Shown: positions 1-8,937, counted from the stretch's first letter. The stretch: DNA of 64,000 nt from Halomonas alkalicola (GCF_030704205.1 NZ_CP131913.1:1178001-1242000); one strand, 5' to 3'. Numbers and translations are program-made. The notes: generated by a model from the letters alone, not told the origin.

Positions 1-905
1 TGGGTCTTCTGCTTGAGGGTCACCGGGTACTCGATCAAGCGGCGCAGCAGCCGCATCTTGTTGGACATGCGGGTCGGGTCCCGGGTGACCCGCTCGGAGT
101 TGTTGTAGTTGTACTGCTGCGCCTCCCGATGGGCGCCCTCCTCCCGGCAGATGGCCAGGAGCCGCTTGCGAATCTCGCGAAAGCGCGCGCCCCTGGGCAG
201 GTTGGCCACCAGCGCCAGCAGGCGCTGCTCGGTGAACCAGGAGAGATAGTTGTCGATGGTGACGTAGTAGCGGCTGAGGCTCTCCTCGGCGGGCTCCTGG
301 CGACGCAGCCGCTTGAGAATCCCGGTGGCAAGCTCCGCGTGCTCCTCCAGCCGCGTCTCCAGGGAGGCCTCCTCCTTCTGCCCCTCGCGCTCCTTCGCCT
401 GGCCGCCGGCGGGCTTGTGGGCGGCGGCGCTACCCTTGCCGGAGGCGGAGGGTTCCCTGGCGCCCGCGGCGCTCTCCTTGCCGGCAGCGGCTGGCTCCTT
501 CCCAGCGACAGCCTTCTCCTTGCCGGGTGACTTCTCCTTGCCGGCGGCGGCCTTCTCGGCCCGGCGCACCCGGCGGGCGGCGTCCAGCAGCGGCTGGTTG
601 GAGCCCTCGAGGGCCACCACGTACTGGTAGGCGTAGAGGCTCATCCCCAGGCGGTACTGCGCCGGGTCGAGGCGCCCCCGTTCGGCCAGCCGGCTGAGCA
701 CCAGCGGCAGCCGGTAGCGATCGCTGTAGTAGGTGCGCTTGACGTGGATCGCCGCGTGGTAGAAGGCCTCCTCGGCGAGCACCTGGGGGCCGAGCCCCAG
801 CTCCCCGGGCACGAACAGGTAGAGATCCAGCTGGTGGGCGGTCTCCTCCTGCAGCACCCTGGAGATGCGCAGGGAGAGCGCATCCGCACGATCCACGCTG
901 ATCAT
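1..905 (-). CDS. Unknown protein coupled to MscS channel gene (3' end outside window)
   Basis: An open frame starts at the ATG at 905 and runs off the left edge with no stop. The first ~120 residues look like a folded domain rich in L, Y and R (LYLFVPGELGLGPQ, YYSDRYRLPLV). A low-complexity Ala/Lys/Glu/Gly linker follows at about residues 125-180, with several copies of a G-K-E repeat, and then a second ordered part (YYVTIDNYLSWFTEQR). The start overlaps the stop of the upstream channel gene by 4 bases (ATGA), so translation is probably coupled and the product may act with the channel or at the membrane. I see no signal peptide and do not recognise the family; the C-terminus is missing. Confidence 0.75.
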   Translation of the reverse strand, partial: MISVDRADALSLRISRVLQEETAHQLDLYLFVPGELGLGPQVLAEEAFYHAAIHVKRTYYSDRYRLPLVLSRLAERGRLDPAQYRLGMSLYAYQYVVALEGSNQPLLDAARRVRRAEKAAAGKEKSPGKEKAVAGKEPAAAGKESAAGAREPSASGKGSAAAHKPAGGQAKEREGQKEEASLETRLEEHAELATGILKRLRRQEPAEESLSRYYVTIDNYLSWFTEQRLLALVANLPRGARFREIRKRLLAICREEGAHREAQQYNYNNSERVTRDPTRMSNKMRLLRRLIEYPVTLKQKT

Positions 906-3256
906 TGGCCGGGATCCGGTGAGGCACCGCGGGGGTTGGTGTCGCCCTCGGGGTCGGCCACCTGGGCCTCACCGGGCTCGCGCCCGGCGGCGTCGCGGGG
1001 GGCATCGTGAGACTCGCTGGCCCGGGCGATGGCCTCGTCGCTGCCGTCCAGGCGACCGCCACCGCGGCCCTGCATGCTGATGTTGAGGCGCGGCATGGCC
1101 AGGTCGAGGCCCTGCTCCTCCATGCGCTGCTTGAGCAGCAGGTTGAAGGCGCGGGCCACGTCCCACTGCATCTCGGGGGCGGTGCGAAAGCGCATGCGCA
1201 GCACCGGACAACCCTCCTCGAAGGCCTGGATGCCCTGCATCTCCAGCGGCGACCAGATGTAGTGGCGCATCATCGGGTCCTGGCGCAGTGCCTGGGCGGT
1301 CTCCTGCATCAGGCTGATGGCATCGTCGATCTTCATCTCGTGGGGGATGCGGATACGCATCAGGGCGATGCCGAACTGGCGCGACATGTTGTGGATCGAG
1401 GCGATGCGGCTGAAGGTGATGATATGCACCACCCCGTCCAGGTCACGCAGGCGCACGGTGCGCAGGGTCAGCCCCTCTACCGTGCCCATGTGGCCGTTGA
1501 TCTCGACGAAGTCATCCACCGCCAGGGAGTCCTCGATGAGGATGAAGATGCCGGTGATCAGGTCCTGCACCAGGGTCTGGGCACCGAAGCCGATGGCCAG
1601 GCCGATGGCCAGGCCGATCACACCGGCACCGGCCAGCAGCGGGGTGACGTTCACGCCCAGGTTGGCGAGCCCGACGATGGCGGCGATGATCACGATGGTG
1701 GTGAAGATGACGTTGCGGATCATCGGGGTGATGGTCTGGGCACGAGCCTGGTTGACCCGCCGCCCCCGGGAGCGGGTCGAGCTGGTCAGGGCACGCTGGA
1801 TAGCAGTATCGGCGAAGATCCACGCCAGCCAGGCCAGCAGCACGGTAAAGGCCACGGCCAGCAGCGCCTGGCCGATGCGTGCGCTCGCCACCCCCTGCTG
1901 GCCGATGCCGATCAGCGACCCGCCCCACACCTGGGTGGAGAGCTCGGCGAAGGCCAGCCAGGTGGCGGCATGAGCCAGCACATAGCCGAAGCGCTCCAGG
2001 CGCTGGCGGTACTGGCTGATGCGCCGCCGCCGGTGGCGCTTGCTGCGCCGCTCGCCGTGGCGACGCAGCAGGCCGGTGACCACCAGCGCCAGCACCAGCA
2101 GCGAGGCGGAGATGATCGAACGGGCCAGCGCCGTGCCCACGTCGCCGCCGGTGACGAAGATCGCCACCAGCGAAGCGCCCACCAGCAACAGCGCCGGCAC
2201 GTGCCAGAGGCTGCCGATCACGCCCACCACGCTGGCACTGCCGCTGCTCTCGCGGCGCTCGCGCCAGGGGCGGTTCCTGATGATGTGCTGGATGGGGCGC
2301 TGGAAGCGCAGGATGAAGCGAATGCTGAGCAGCGCGGCCAGCATGTTGGCCAGCACCGAGAGCAGGCCGGCCAGCTCGTCGCCGATCAGGTCGGTCAGGC
2401 GTCCGGAGTTGAAGGCATCGCCCAGCGCGATCAGCGCGCCGATCACGAACAGCGGCCGCAGCGCGCGCTGCTGCAGGATCTGCACCGCCACGAAGCGATG
2501 CCCGCGGGTAAACACCGAGACGAAGGTCTCCACCACCACCGAGAGGGTACGACCACACAGGGCGATATAGGCCACCACCAGGGCCATGGTGCGACCGGAG
2601 CTCTTGGGGATCAGCTGCGCCATGCCCAGCACCAGGAAGAAGGCCAGCGCCCAGGGCAGCATGCGGCGCAGGAAATGCACGGTGAGCAACCAGGCCCGCG
2701 GGTCCCGGGGCAGGTCGAGCGGCCAGCCGCGGCGACGGGCCAGCAGGCGCCCCAGGGCGATCAGGATCACCAGCAGGCCGACCCAGATGCCCAGCAGCAC
2801 GGCCCCCTCCACCAGGAAGCGCATCAGGTCGGCATTGCCGGTGCCGGTCACCAGGCCGCTGAGGTCCTCCCAGCCCTGCTCCAGCTGGTCCTGCCACTGG
2901 TCGACGGGCGAGTGCCCTGCCTCGGCCTGCTCGCCCAGGTCGCTCAGGGTCTCGGCCAGGGCCCCGAGCAGCCCCTGGCGCGGCGCCAGGGCCGCCTCCT
3001 CGGCCGCCTCGCCGTGCACCGCCTGCAGCTCGCGCAGGCCCTCCAGCAGCTGGCCGCGCCGCTCGGCGTCCTCCAGGGTGGCAATCACCTGCTCGAGGGA
3101 TTCCTGGAACGCCTGGGGGTCATGCTCGGCGGTGGCCTCCCCGCCTCCGACCAGCCCCGTCAGGCCCAGCTGCTGGGCCTGGGCGGGCAGCGCCAGCAGG
3201 AGCAGCAGCAGCCAGGCCAGGCAGGTGAAGAGGGTTCGGCGCAGTGGTAGGGACAT
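902..3256 (-). CDS. MscS-family mechanosensitive ion channel (YbiO/MscK-like, large)
   Basis: A 784-residue channel. Residues 1-27 form a signal peptide ending in PAQAQ. A soluble periplasmic part of ~100 residues follows, then many membrane helices. The pore helix of the MscS family is clear at about 545-575 (GLAIGLAIGFGAQTLVQDL), followed by the cytoplasmic beta domain (DDFVEINGHMGTVEGL). MscS channels open under membrane tension and release solutes on osmotic downshock, which suits a halophile. The start at 3256 is chosen because it gives a signal peptide and has GGAG 7 bases upstream; the same frame is open further upstream, but that stretch overlaps the divergent amidoligase gene. The acidic C-terminal tail is unusual and leads into the 4-base overlap with the next gene. 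Confidence 0.93.
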   Translation of the reverse strand: MSLPLRRTLFTCLAWLLLLLLALPAQAQQLGLTGLVGGGEATAEHDPQAFQESLEQVIATLEDAERRGQLLEGLRELQAVHGEAAEEAALAPRQGLLGALAETLSDLGEQAEAGHSPVDQWQDQLEQGWEDLSGLVTGTGNADLMRFLVEGAVLLGIWVGLLVILIALGRLLARRRGWPLDLPRDPRAWLLTVHFLRRMLPWALAFFLVLGMAQLIPKSSGRTMALVVAYIALCGRTLSVVVETFVSVFTRGHRFVAVQILQQRALRPLFVIGALIALGDAFNSGRLTDLIGDELAGLLSVLANMLAALLSIRFILRFQRPIQHIIRNRPWRERRESSGSASVVGVIGSLWHVPALLLVGASLVAIFVTGGDVGTALARSIISASLLVLALVVTGLLRRHGERRSKRHRRRRISQYRQRLERFGYVLAHAATWLAFAELSTQVWGGSLIGIGQQGVASARIGQALLAVAFTVLLAWLAWIFADTAIQRALTSSTRSRGRRVNQARAQTITPMIRNVIFTTIVIIAAIVGLANLGVNVTPLLAGAGVIGLAIGLAIGFGAQTLVQDLITGIFILIEDSLAVDDFVEINGHMGTVEGLTLRTVRLRDLDGVVHIITFSRIASIHNMSRQFGIALMRIRIPHEMKIDDAISLMQETAQALRQDPMMRHYIWSPLEMQGIQAFEEGCPVLRMRFRTAPEMQWDVARAFNLLLKQRMEEQGLDLAMPRLNISMQGRGGGRLDGSDEAIARASESHDAPRDAAGREPGEAQVADPEGDTNPRGASPDPGQ

Positions 3257-3340
3257 CGTTTCTCCGTGTTCGGTCGGCGACGCAGGCCGCTGATATGTTA
3301 GGCTCCACGCGAGCCCATCGGTCACGCACAGGATGCCGCC

Positions 3341-4348
3341 ATGACGCCTCTCCCGCCACCCGAGCCCCGCAATCCAGACGGCGAGACGCGCCGCGTCGGG
3401 GTCGAGATCGAGTTCGCCGGTCTGCCGCCCCGCGACACCGCCGAGCTGGTGCGCGAGCTGTTCGGCGGCGAACTGACGGTCATCAGCCCCCACCGTCTCA
3501 AGGTGCAGGAGACCCGCTGGGGCGATTTCGTCATCGAGCTCGATACCCAGTATGCCCATCCCGACCGCGAGGTGCTCGACGCCCGTCCTAAGGACGATAC
3601 CGAGTGGGAGCGCCAGCGCCACCAGATGCGCGTCGACTTCCACACCCGCACCCGGGAGCTGATCGGCGACGTGGTCACGGGCCTGGTGCCCACCGAGATC
3701 GTCTGCCCAGCGGTACCCTGGGACGAGCTCGACGAGCTCGACGCCCTCTTCGACGCCCTGCGCCAGCACGGCGCCAAGGGCACCGACGCCAGCCTGCTCT
3801 ACGGCTTCGGCCTGCACCTCAATCCCGAAGCGGCGAGCCTCTCGGTGGAGAGCCTCCTCGACCACCTGCGTGCCTACCTGCTCACCGCCGAGTGGCTGCG
3901 CGAGCAGATCGACGTGGACATCACCCGCGAGGTGCTGCCCCACGCCAACCCCTTCCCCAAGCCATATGCCCTCAAGGTGCTCGACCCCCGCTATGCGCCG
4001 GATCTCGACACCCTGATCGGCGACTATCTCGAGGACAACCCGACCCGCAACCGCGAGCTCGACATGACCCCGCTGTTTGCCCACCTGCGCCCCGGCTACC
4101 CCCACCCGCTGTTTCGCAACAAGCTGGTCAAGGCACGCCCCACCTTCCACTACCGGCTGCCCGACGCCCGGCTCTCGGAGCCCGGCTGGGGCTCGGTGAC
4201 GGAGTGGAACCGCTGGCTGGAGGTGGAGAAGCTGGCCGCCGACAAGGAGCTGCTGGCCAAGCGCAGCGCCGGCTACGTGGCCAAGCACACCCGCTCGCCG
4301 CTGGCCCGACTGTGGCTGCGCATGCGCGGCTGGGCGGGCACCTCGTGA
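3341..4348 (+). CDS. Putative amidoligase (Amidoligase_2 type, glutamine synthetase-like fold)
   Basis: A 335-residue protein. The N-terminal RRVGVEIEFAGL motif and the conserved acidic/His pattern downstream (ELDTQY, FHTRTRELIGDVV, GFGLHLNPEA, FRNKLVKARPTFHYRLPD) are typical of the amidoligase families related to glutamine synthetase and gamma-glutamylcysteine ligase. Such enzymes use ATP to form amide or peptide bonds on small molecules or peptides. The substrate cannot be read from the sequence. The stop overlaps the start of the next gene (an amidotransferase/peptidase-like protein), so the two are translated together and very probably act in one pathway, possibly making and editing a gamma-glutamyl-type amide. 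It is divergent from mscS with only 84 bases between, so the promoters are close together. Confidence 0.8.
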   Translation: MTPLPPPEPRNPDGETRRVGVEIEFAGLPPRDTAELVRELFGGELTVISPHRLKVQETRWGDFVIELDTQYAHPDREVLDARPKDDTEWERQRHQMRVDFHTRTRELIGDVVTGLVPTEIVCPAVPWDELDELDALFDALRQHGAKGTDASLLYGFGLHLNPEAASLSVESLLDHLRAYLLTAEWLREQIDVDITREVLPHANPFPKPYALKVLDPRYAPDLDTLIGDYLEDNPTRNRELDMTPLFAHLRPGYPHPLFRNKLVKARPTFHYRLPDARLSEPGWGSVTEWNRWLEVEKLAADKELLAKRSAGYVAKHTRSPLARLWLRMRGWAGTS

Positions 4349-5037
4349 GCGATCCCCGCCCCCTGATCGGCATCACTACCTCCGACGACAAGAGCCAGAT
4401 CGCCTGGCTCTTCGACTGGTTCGCGGTGTGGCGCCACGGCGGTCGGCCGCGGCGGCTGTCGCCCTCGCGCCCTCTGCCCGAGCGCCTCGACGGCCTGATC
4501 ATCGGCGGCGGCGACGACATCCAGGCCCACCTCTACAACGCCGAGGTGCAGCTCGACGTGCGGGTCGACCCCCAGCGCGACGAGCTGGAGCTGGAGCTGC
4601 TCGAGCGCTTCATCCCCGAGGGCACCCCGGTGCTCGGCATCTGCCGCGGCGCACAGCTGATCAACGTCTACCGTGGCGGCACCCTGGACCCGGACATCTA
4701 CACCACCCACGAGGGCCTCAAGCGCCGGCGCACGGTGCTGCCGCGCAAGACGGTGGATATCGTCGGCGCCAGCAAGCTCCACCGCCTGCTGGGGGTGAGC
4801 TGGTGCCGCATCAACAGCCTGCACCATCAGGCGGTGCAGGAGACCGGCGAGGGGATCGAGATCGTCGCCCGCGACCGCGAGGGCCTGGTCCAGGGCATCG
4901 AATCCCGCGACCACGACTTCCTGATCGGCGTGCAGTGGCACCCGGAGTGGCTGATCTTCAACCGTCCCCAGCAGCGCCTGATCCGCGCCCTGGTCAACGC
5001 CGCCCGGCGCCAGCAGACGGCCCAGGCGGAGGCCTGA
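4345..5037 (+). CDS. Class I glutamine amidotransferase-like hydrolase (peptidase C26, PuuD-like)
   Basis: A 230-residue protein starting at a GTG that overlaps the amidoligase stop (GTGA). It carries the nucleophile elbow GICRGAQ (Cys nucleophile) and the catalytic His-Glu in GVQWHPEW. These, with RRTVLPRK and INSLHHQAV, match the gamma-glutamyl-GABA hydrolase/PuuD branch of class I amidotransferases. Known members cleave gamma-glutamyl amides or hand ammonia to a partner enzyme. The tight coupling to the amidoligase argues for a joint job: hydrolysis of the ligase product, or supply of nitrogen to it. Its frame is open upstream to 3604, but that part is the shadow of the amidoligase. Confidence 0.85.
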   Translation: MSDPRPLIGITTSDDKSQIAWLFDWFAVWRHGGRPRRLSPSRPLPERLDGLIIGGGDDIQAHLYNAEVQLDVRVDPQRDELELELLERFIPEGTPVLGICRGAQLINVYRGGTLDPDIYTTHEGLKRRRTVLPRKTVDIVGASKLHRLLGVSWCRINSLHHQAVQETGEGIEIVARDREGLVQGIESRDHDFLIGVQWHPEWLIFNRPQQRLIRALVNAARRQQTAQAEA

Positions 5038-5044
5038 ACGCGAC

Positions 5045-5068
5045 GGCGGCCACCCGAGGGTGGCCGTC
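5045..5068. terminator. Hairpin between convergent genes, probable bidirectional terminator
   Basis: GGCCACC (from 5048) pairs with GGTGGCC (to 5065), with further pairing outside. It sits between the amidotransferase gene (+) and tpx (-), which converge here. There is no T-run, so its efficiency is uncertain. Confidence 0.5.
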
Positions 5069-5101
5069 TGCATGGATCGGGCGATCCGGTTCCCTCACCC
5101 G

Positions 5102-5602
5102 CTAGCCGAGGGACGCGAGCGCCGCCTCGTAGTCCGGCTCGTCCTTGATCTCGTCGACCAGCTGGCTGTGGATCACGCGATCGTTCTCGTCGAGCACCAC
5201 CACGCCCCTCGCGCAGAGGCCGGCCAGCGGTCCGCTGCTGATATCGACGCCCCAGTCGCGCCGGAATTCCGGATGGCGGAAGGTAGAAAGGGTCGCCACC
5301 TTCTCCAGCCCCTCGGCACCGCAGAAGCGCTGGGCGGCAAAGGGCAGGTCGGCGGACACCACCAGCACCACGGTGTTATCCAGCTGCGACGCCAGCTCGT
5401 TGAAGCGGCGGGTGGAGGTAGCGCAGGTCGGCGTATCGACGCTGGGAATAATATTGAGCACCTTGCGCTTACCGGCGTGGTCGGCAAGGGTCACATCCGC
5501 CAGCTCGGCATTGGTCAGGGTCAGCGCGGGCGCCGTATCGCCCACCGCGGGAAAGCTGCCCGCAACGTCCACCGGCTCACCGCCGAGTTTCACCTGGCTC
5601 AT
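5102..5602 (-). CDS. tpx: Thiol peroxidase
   Basis: A 166-residue peroxiredoxin of the Tpx type, the usual family length. The peroxidatic Cys60 lies in [16 protein letters not shown] and the resolving Cys94 in [12 protein letters not shown], the diagnostic Tpx pair. The enzyme reduces peroxides with thioredoxin as electron donor, mainly in the cytoplasm or periplasm. GAGGAG precedes the start. It is followed in the opposite direction by the amidotransferase gene and preceded by the DUF1415 gene, with 70 bases between. Confidence 0.95.
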   Translation of the reverse strand: MSQVKLGGEPVDVAGSFPAVGDTAPALTLTNAELADVTLADHAGKRKVLNIIPSVDTPTCATSTRRFNELASQLDNTVVLVVSADLPFAAQRFCGAEGLEKVATLSTFRHPEFRRDWGVDISSGPLAGLCARGVVVLDENDRVIHSQLVDEIKDEPDYEAALASLG

Positions 5603-5672
5603 GGCACTACTCCTCTGTCGTCTGGGGAAGACTCGAGCCTAGCCTCTCCGGCCGCGAACGGCCAGCCACGAC

Positions 5673-6248
5673 TCAACGCTTGCCGTCACGCAGCCTGGCC
5701 AGGGCCGAGGCCAGCGCCGCGGTGCCCAGCTCGCGCATCGCCGCCACGTTGCGCTCGGGGATCGCCTCGGGGTCCGGATAGTGCTCAAGCGCCCGCTCGA
5801 GGCCCGCCTCGCGCAGCAGGTGCAGCATCGGCCAGGGCGAGCGGTTGGTGTAGTTGGCGGAATCCTCCTCCTCGGCGCCCTCGAAGCAGTAGTCGGGGTG
5901 GAAGCTCGCCAGCTGGTAGGTGCCTTCGTAGCCCTGGGCCTCCAGCAGCGCCTCGGCCAGCCCCAGGAAGTCGAGATAGTCGTCGAACGCCTCGAGCCCC
6001 GGGGTCAGCACCAGCAGGGTGGTCTCGATGGCGGGCGTCTCGTCGAGGCGCTCGCACTCGGCCACCAGGGTGAGCAGCGCGCGCTCCCAGTCGCCGGCAT
6101 CCACCGCCAGGTAGCGGATGGTGTCGCGGGCCACCTCGCGGCCAGCGAAGGGGCAGACGTTGCGGGCGACCACGAAGGTCTCGACCCAGGCGCGGGTGGC
6201 GGCAAGGGCCTGGGACTGATTCGGGGTGGGCTCGGCGGGTGCGGACAT
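5673..6248 (-). CDS. DUF1415 family protein
   Basis: A 191-residue protein with the conserved start of the DUF1415 family (TRAWVETFVVARNVCPFAGRE) and the downstream block YQLASFHPDYCFEG with NYTNRSPWPMLHLLRE. The family is common in gammaproteobacteria; its biochemical role is unknown. The conserved Cys, His and Asp residues in these two blocks look like a metal or catalytic site. I chose the ATG at 6248 because the longer frame (to 6407) would run across the start of the divergent aldo/keto reductase and has no conserved sequence. Confidence 0.85.
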   Translation of the reverse strand: MSAPAEPTPNQSQALAATRAWVETFVVARNVCPFAGREVARDTIRYLAVDAGDWERALLTLVAECERLDETPAIETTLLVLTPGLEAFDDYLDFLGLAEALLEAQGYEGTYQLASFHPDYCFEGAEEEDSANYTNRSPWPMLHLLREAGLERALEHYPDPEAIPERNVAAMRELGTAALASALARLRDGKR

Positions 6249-6333
6249 GGCGACTCTCGTGGCAGCGGGGAGGACGGTCTGGGGAAAGCGGTCTGCTATT
6301 GTGGCAGAAACCCGACCGCCACGAGGAGCCACG

Positions 6334-7230
6334 ATGTCCGCCATCTCGTCACCCACCGTCACCCTACCCGCCACCGCCCATGAGCATCCGGTCGAGCTTC
6401 CGGCCATCGGTCAGGGCACCTGGCACATGGGCGAGGGGCTCGCCCCGCGCAGCGACGAGGTGCGCGCCCTGCAGCTCGGCCTGGAGCGTGGCCTCACCCT
6501 GATCGACACCGCCGAGATGTATGCCGACGGCGGCGCCGAGGAGGTGGTGGGCGAGGCGCTGCTGGGCCGGCGCGACGAGGCCTTCCTGATCTCCAAGGTC
6601 TACCCCTGGAACGCCGGACGCGACTCGGCCATCGCCGCCTGCGAGGCGAGCCTGAAACGCCTGGGGACCGACCACCTGGACCTCTATCTGCTGCACTGGC
6701 CGGGTAGCGTACCGCTGGAGGAGACCCTGGAGGCCTTCGAGCGGCTGCGCCAGGCGGGCAAGATCCGCCGCTTCGGCGTCTCCAACTTCGACGTGGACGA
6801 GATGGCCGCGCTACATGCCCTGCCCGGCGGCAAGGCGTGCGCAGTCAACCAGGTGCTCTACCACCTCGGCTCCCGGGGCATCGAACACGCCCTGCTGCCC
6901 TGGCAGCGCGCCCGCGGCATCCCCACCATGGCCTACTGCCCGCTGGCCCAGGCCGGCGAGCTGCGCCGGGAGCTGCTCACCCACCCCGAGGTGCTCGAGA
7001 TCGCCTCGTCGCTCGGCATCACCCCCACCCAGCTGCTGCTGGCCTGGGCGATCCGGCCACGGGGCGAGGGCGCGCCCCGCGACGTGATCGCCATCCCCAA
7101 GGCCACCCGCCTCGAGCACGTGGAGCAGAACGCCAGGGCCCTCGAGATCTCGCTGACCGAGGAAGCGCTCGCCCGCCTCGACGCCGCCTTCCCCGCGCCG
7201 GCCCGCAAGACACCCCTGGATATCGTGTAG
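6334..7230 (+). CDS. Aldo/keto reductase
   Basis: A 298-residue NADPH-dependent oxidoreductase of the AKR superfamily. The catalytic tetrad is visible: Asp and Tyr in DTAEMYADG, Lys in LISKVYPW, His in YLLHWPGS. The C-terminal cofactor-binding segment IPKATRLEHVEQN is typical. AKRs reduce aldehydes and ketones; this one resembles the bacterial YeaE/2,5-diketogluconate reductase group, and the exact substrate cannot be read. The start at 6334 has AGGAG upstream; the frame is open to 6226 but that stretch overlaps the divergent gene. Convergent with endonuclease V. Confidence 0.9.
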   Translation: MSAISSPTVTLPATAHEHPVELPAIGQGTWHMGEGLAPRSDEVRALQLGLERGLTLIDTAEMYADGGAEEVVGEALLGRRDEAFLISKVYPWNAGRDSAIAACEASLKRLGTDHLDLYLLHWPGSVPLEETLEAFERLRQAGKIRRFGVSNFDVDEMAALHALPGGKACAVNQVLYHLGSRGIEHALLPWQRARGIPTMAYCPLAQAGELRRELLTHPEVLEIASSLGITPTQLLLAWAIRPRGEGAPRDVIAIPKATRLEHVEQNARALEISLTEEALARLDAAFPAPARKTPLDIV

Positions 7231-7371
7231 AGAAAGCCCGGAAACCGAGGGATTTACGTTACGAGCGATGATAGGCAGGCCGACGCCGGAACGGAAAAAC
7301 CGGAGTTTACACGCCAGTAAATGAGGATTTTGAGTACCGCCGGCGGTCTGGATATCGAGCGCAGTAGAAAA
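7231..7371. repeat. Structured intergenic element, possible dispersed repeat
   Basis: The spacer between two convergent genes has no usable frame but has a strong internal look: the short inverted motifs GATTTACG and CAGTAAAT, a GCCGGAACGG/AAACCGG block, and GAGGATTTTGAGTACCGCC. Its composition differs from the flanking genes. It resembles the extragenic dispersed repeats of this bacterial group, but only one copy lies in the window, so repeat status is not shown here. Confidence 0.3.
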
Positions 7372-8064
7372 TCACCGGTTTCCCCGTCGCGAGGCCAGGC
7401 GATCGGCCAACCTCGTCGGCTCCGGCAGCTTGGTGCGCCCGAGGCAGCGGATCACCCAGTCGAGCGCCGCGGCCAGCGAGAGGCGATGCCCCGGCGAGAC
7501 GAAGAGCGGCTTCACGCCCACCCGCGAGCGCAGCACCGCACCGATCACCTCGTCGTCGGGGCCGTCGATCAGCGGCGCCCAGTCGCCCCGCACGGGCCCC
7601 GGCTCGCCGTGGCGCCCGCAGAGCCGCGACTTGGCCACGCCGATGGTGGGCAGGTCGAGCCACAGCCCCAGGTGGGAGGCCACCCCGAGCCGGCGCGGAT
7701 GGGCGATGCCCTGGCCGTCCACCATGATGAGATCGGGCATCACGCCGAGCCGCTCGAAGGCCGCCAGCGCCGCCGGCACCTCGCGAAAGGAGAGCAGCCC
7801 GGGGATATAGGGCATCCGCGTGGGCCCGCGGTGCACCACCTCCTCGACCACATCGAATACCCCCGGCCCCCGCGGCGGCCAGGCCAGCACCACCACTGCC
7901 GCCCGGGTGATCGCCCCGCCCTGCTCGAAGCCGATATCCACCCCGGCGATGCACCGCACCTCGCCCAGGCGATCCTCAGGCTCCACCCGCCCGGCCAGGC
8001 GACGCTGCAGGGCGATGGCCTCGCGGGGCGCCAGGTTCCAGTCGTGGAGGTGGCGATTCAGCAT
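7372..8064 (-). CDS. nfi: Endonuclease V (deoxyinosine 3' endonuclease)
   Basis: A 230-residue protein with the three acidic catalytic residues of endonuclease V: Asp43 in GVDIGF, Glu95 in LLSFREVPA and Asp116 in [14 protein letters not shown], plus the family wedge region PYIPG. The enzyme nicks DNA one base 3' of deoxyinosine and so starts repair of deaminated adenine. The start at 8064 is chosen because it gives the usual family N-terminus; the longer frame runs into the 3' end of the beta-lactamase gene, 22 bases upstream. Same strand as the beta-lactamase, so co-transcription is possible. Confidence 0.95.
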   Translation of the reverse strand: MLNRHLHDWNLAPREAIALQRRLAGRVEPEDRLGEVRCIAGVDIGFEQGGAITRAAVVVLAWPPRGPGVFDVVEEVVHRGPTRMPYIPGLLSFREVPAALAAFERLGVMPDLIMVDGQGIAHPRRLGVASHLGLWLDLPTIGVAKSRLCGRHGEPGPVRGDWAPLIDGPDDEVIGAVLRSRVGVKPLFVSPGHRLSLAAALDWVIRCLGRTKLPEPTRLADRLASRRGNR

Positions 8065-8086
8065 GCTCGACTCCTCAGGATGGGGC

Positions 8087-8893
8087 TCAGGACGCGGGTG
8101 GCAATGCCTCCACGTCGCGCAGAGCGTCGCGAACGATGGCCTCGCGCTTCGGAATATCGGCCATGCGGTTGGGGGTATCGATGTTGAGCGCGAAGAAGAC
8201 CGGGCCACTGGGCCACTCGACCCAGCCGACCCACCAGCCCAACTCGCCGGACCAGCCGGTCTTGCCGCGCAGGATCCAGTCGGAACCGGCCTCGCTGATC
8301 ATCAGATCCTTGACCAGACGCTGGTCGGCCTCCTCGAAAGGCAGGGCATGGCGGTAGAGGCGATCGAGAAAGTCGATCTGCCCCTCGGCGGAAATCGCCA
8401 GGTGGCCGGGCTCGAGCCAGAAATGTTCGAGGTTGTCGCCGACTTCGGCATTACCGTAGCCGATCAGCTCGAGATAGCGGCGCTCGTCCGCCTCGCCGAT
8501 CTCCCGAGCGAAGTGCTGGTAGAGCCAGACCGTCGAGCGACGCATGGCGGTACGCAGGTCCTGATCGGCATCCCACGCCGGCACGCCGCGCTCCACCCCA
8601 TCCCAGGCGAAACGCTGGAACTCATCCTTGGCCACACCGGCGTCCAGGGCAAACAGGGTATGCGGCACCTTGAAGGTGGAAGCCGGCACGAAGGCCGTCC
8701 GGGCACGCTCGGCGTCGTGCACCCAGGTCTGCACCGTCTCGCCACGCTTATCCACCACCAGCAGGGTACCCTCGGCCTCATGGGTGTCGAAAAGTCCTGC
8801 CCAGCCGTCGTGGGTCTGCCAGCCGTCGGCCACCGCGGCCAGGGGCGACAGTGCCAGCAGCAAGGCACCTGTCATGAATGATTTTAGGGTCAT
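8087..8893 (-). CDS. Class D (OXA-type) beta-lactamase
   Basis: A 268-residue periplasmic serine beta-lactamase. A signal peptide spans about 1-22 ([13 protein letters not shown]). All class D motifs are present: Ser72-Thr-Phe-Lys75 (nucleophile and carboxylated Lys), Ser120-Thr-Val122, Tyr-Gly-Asn 146-148, Trp159 (the residue that normally stabilises the carboxy-lysine) and Lys-Thr-Gly 211-213. The length is typical. The hydrolysis spectrum cannot be predicted. The gene is divergent from an AmpR-like regulator 118 bases away, which suggests inducible expression through muropeptide sensing; AmpR partners are best known with class C and class A enzymes. Confidence 0.95.
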   Translation of the reverse strand: MTLKSFMTGALLLALSPLAAVADGWQTHDGWAGLFDTHEAEGTLLVVDKRGETVQTWVHDAERARTAFVPASTFKVPHTLFALDAGVAKDEFQRFAWDGVERGVPAWDADQDLRTAMRRSTVWLYQHFAREIGEADERRYLELIGYGNAEVGDNLEHFWLEPGHLAISAEGQIDFLDRLYRHALPFEEADQRLVKDLMISEAGSDWILRGKTGWSGELGWWVGWVEWPSGPVFFALNIDTPNRMADIPKREAIVRDALRDVEALPPAS

Positions 8894-8906
8894 GGGTTTC
8901 TCCGGT

Positions 8907-8937
8907 GATCATGGTTATGATCGCTGCTCTCACAGCG
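8907..8937. promoter_or_regulatory. Two adjacent dyads in the bla-ampR intergenic region, candidate operator
   Basis: GATCAT-GGTT-ATGATC (8907-8922) is a perfect interrupted palindrome, followed at once by CGCTG-CTCTCA-CAGCG (8922-8937). They lie 14-44 bases upstream of the beta-lactamase start, where a LysR-type regulator would be expected to act. No resemblance to the enterobacterial AmpR operator was recognised. Confidence 0.45.

Noticed and set aside
1007..3250. Long plus-strand frame antisense to mscS (747 codons)
   Set aside because: Composition is His/Gln/Ala-rich as expected from the reverse of a GC-rich gene, with no recognisable motif; the minus-strand gene is certain.
3257..4288. 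Frame extending the MscS protein by more than 340 residues at its N-terminus
   Set aside because: It lies antisense to the amidoligase gene; the ATG at 3256 has a ribosome binding site and gives a signal peptide, while the extension is low-complexity.
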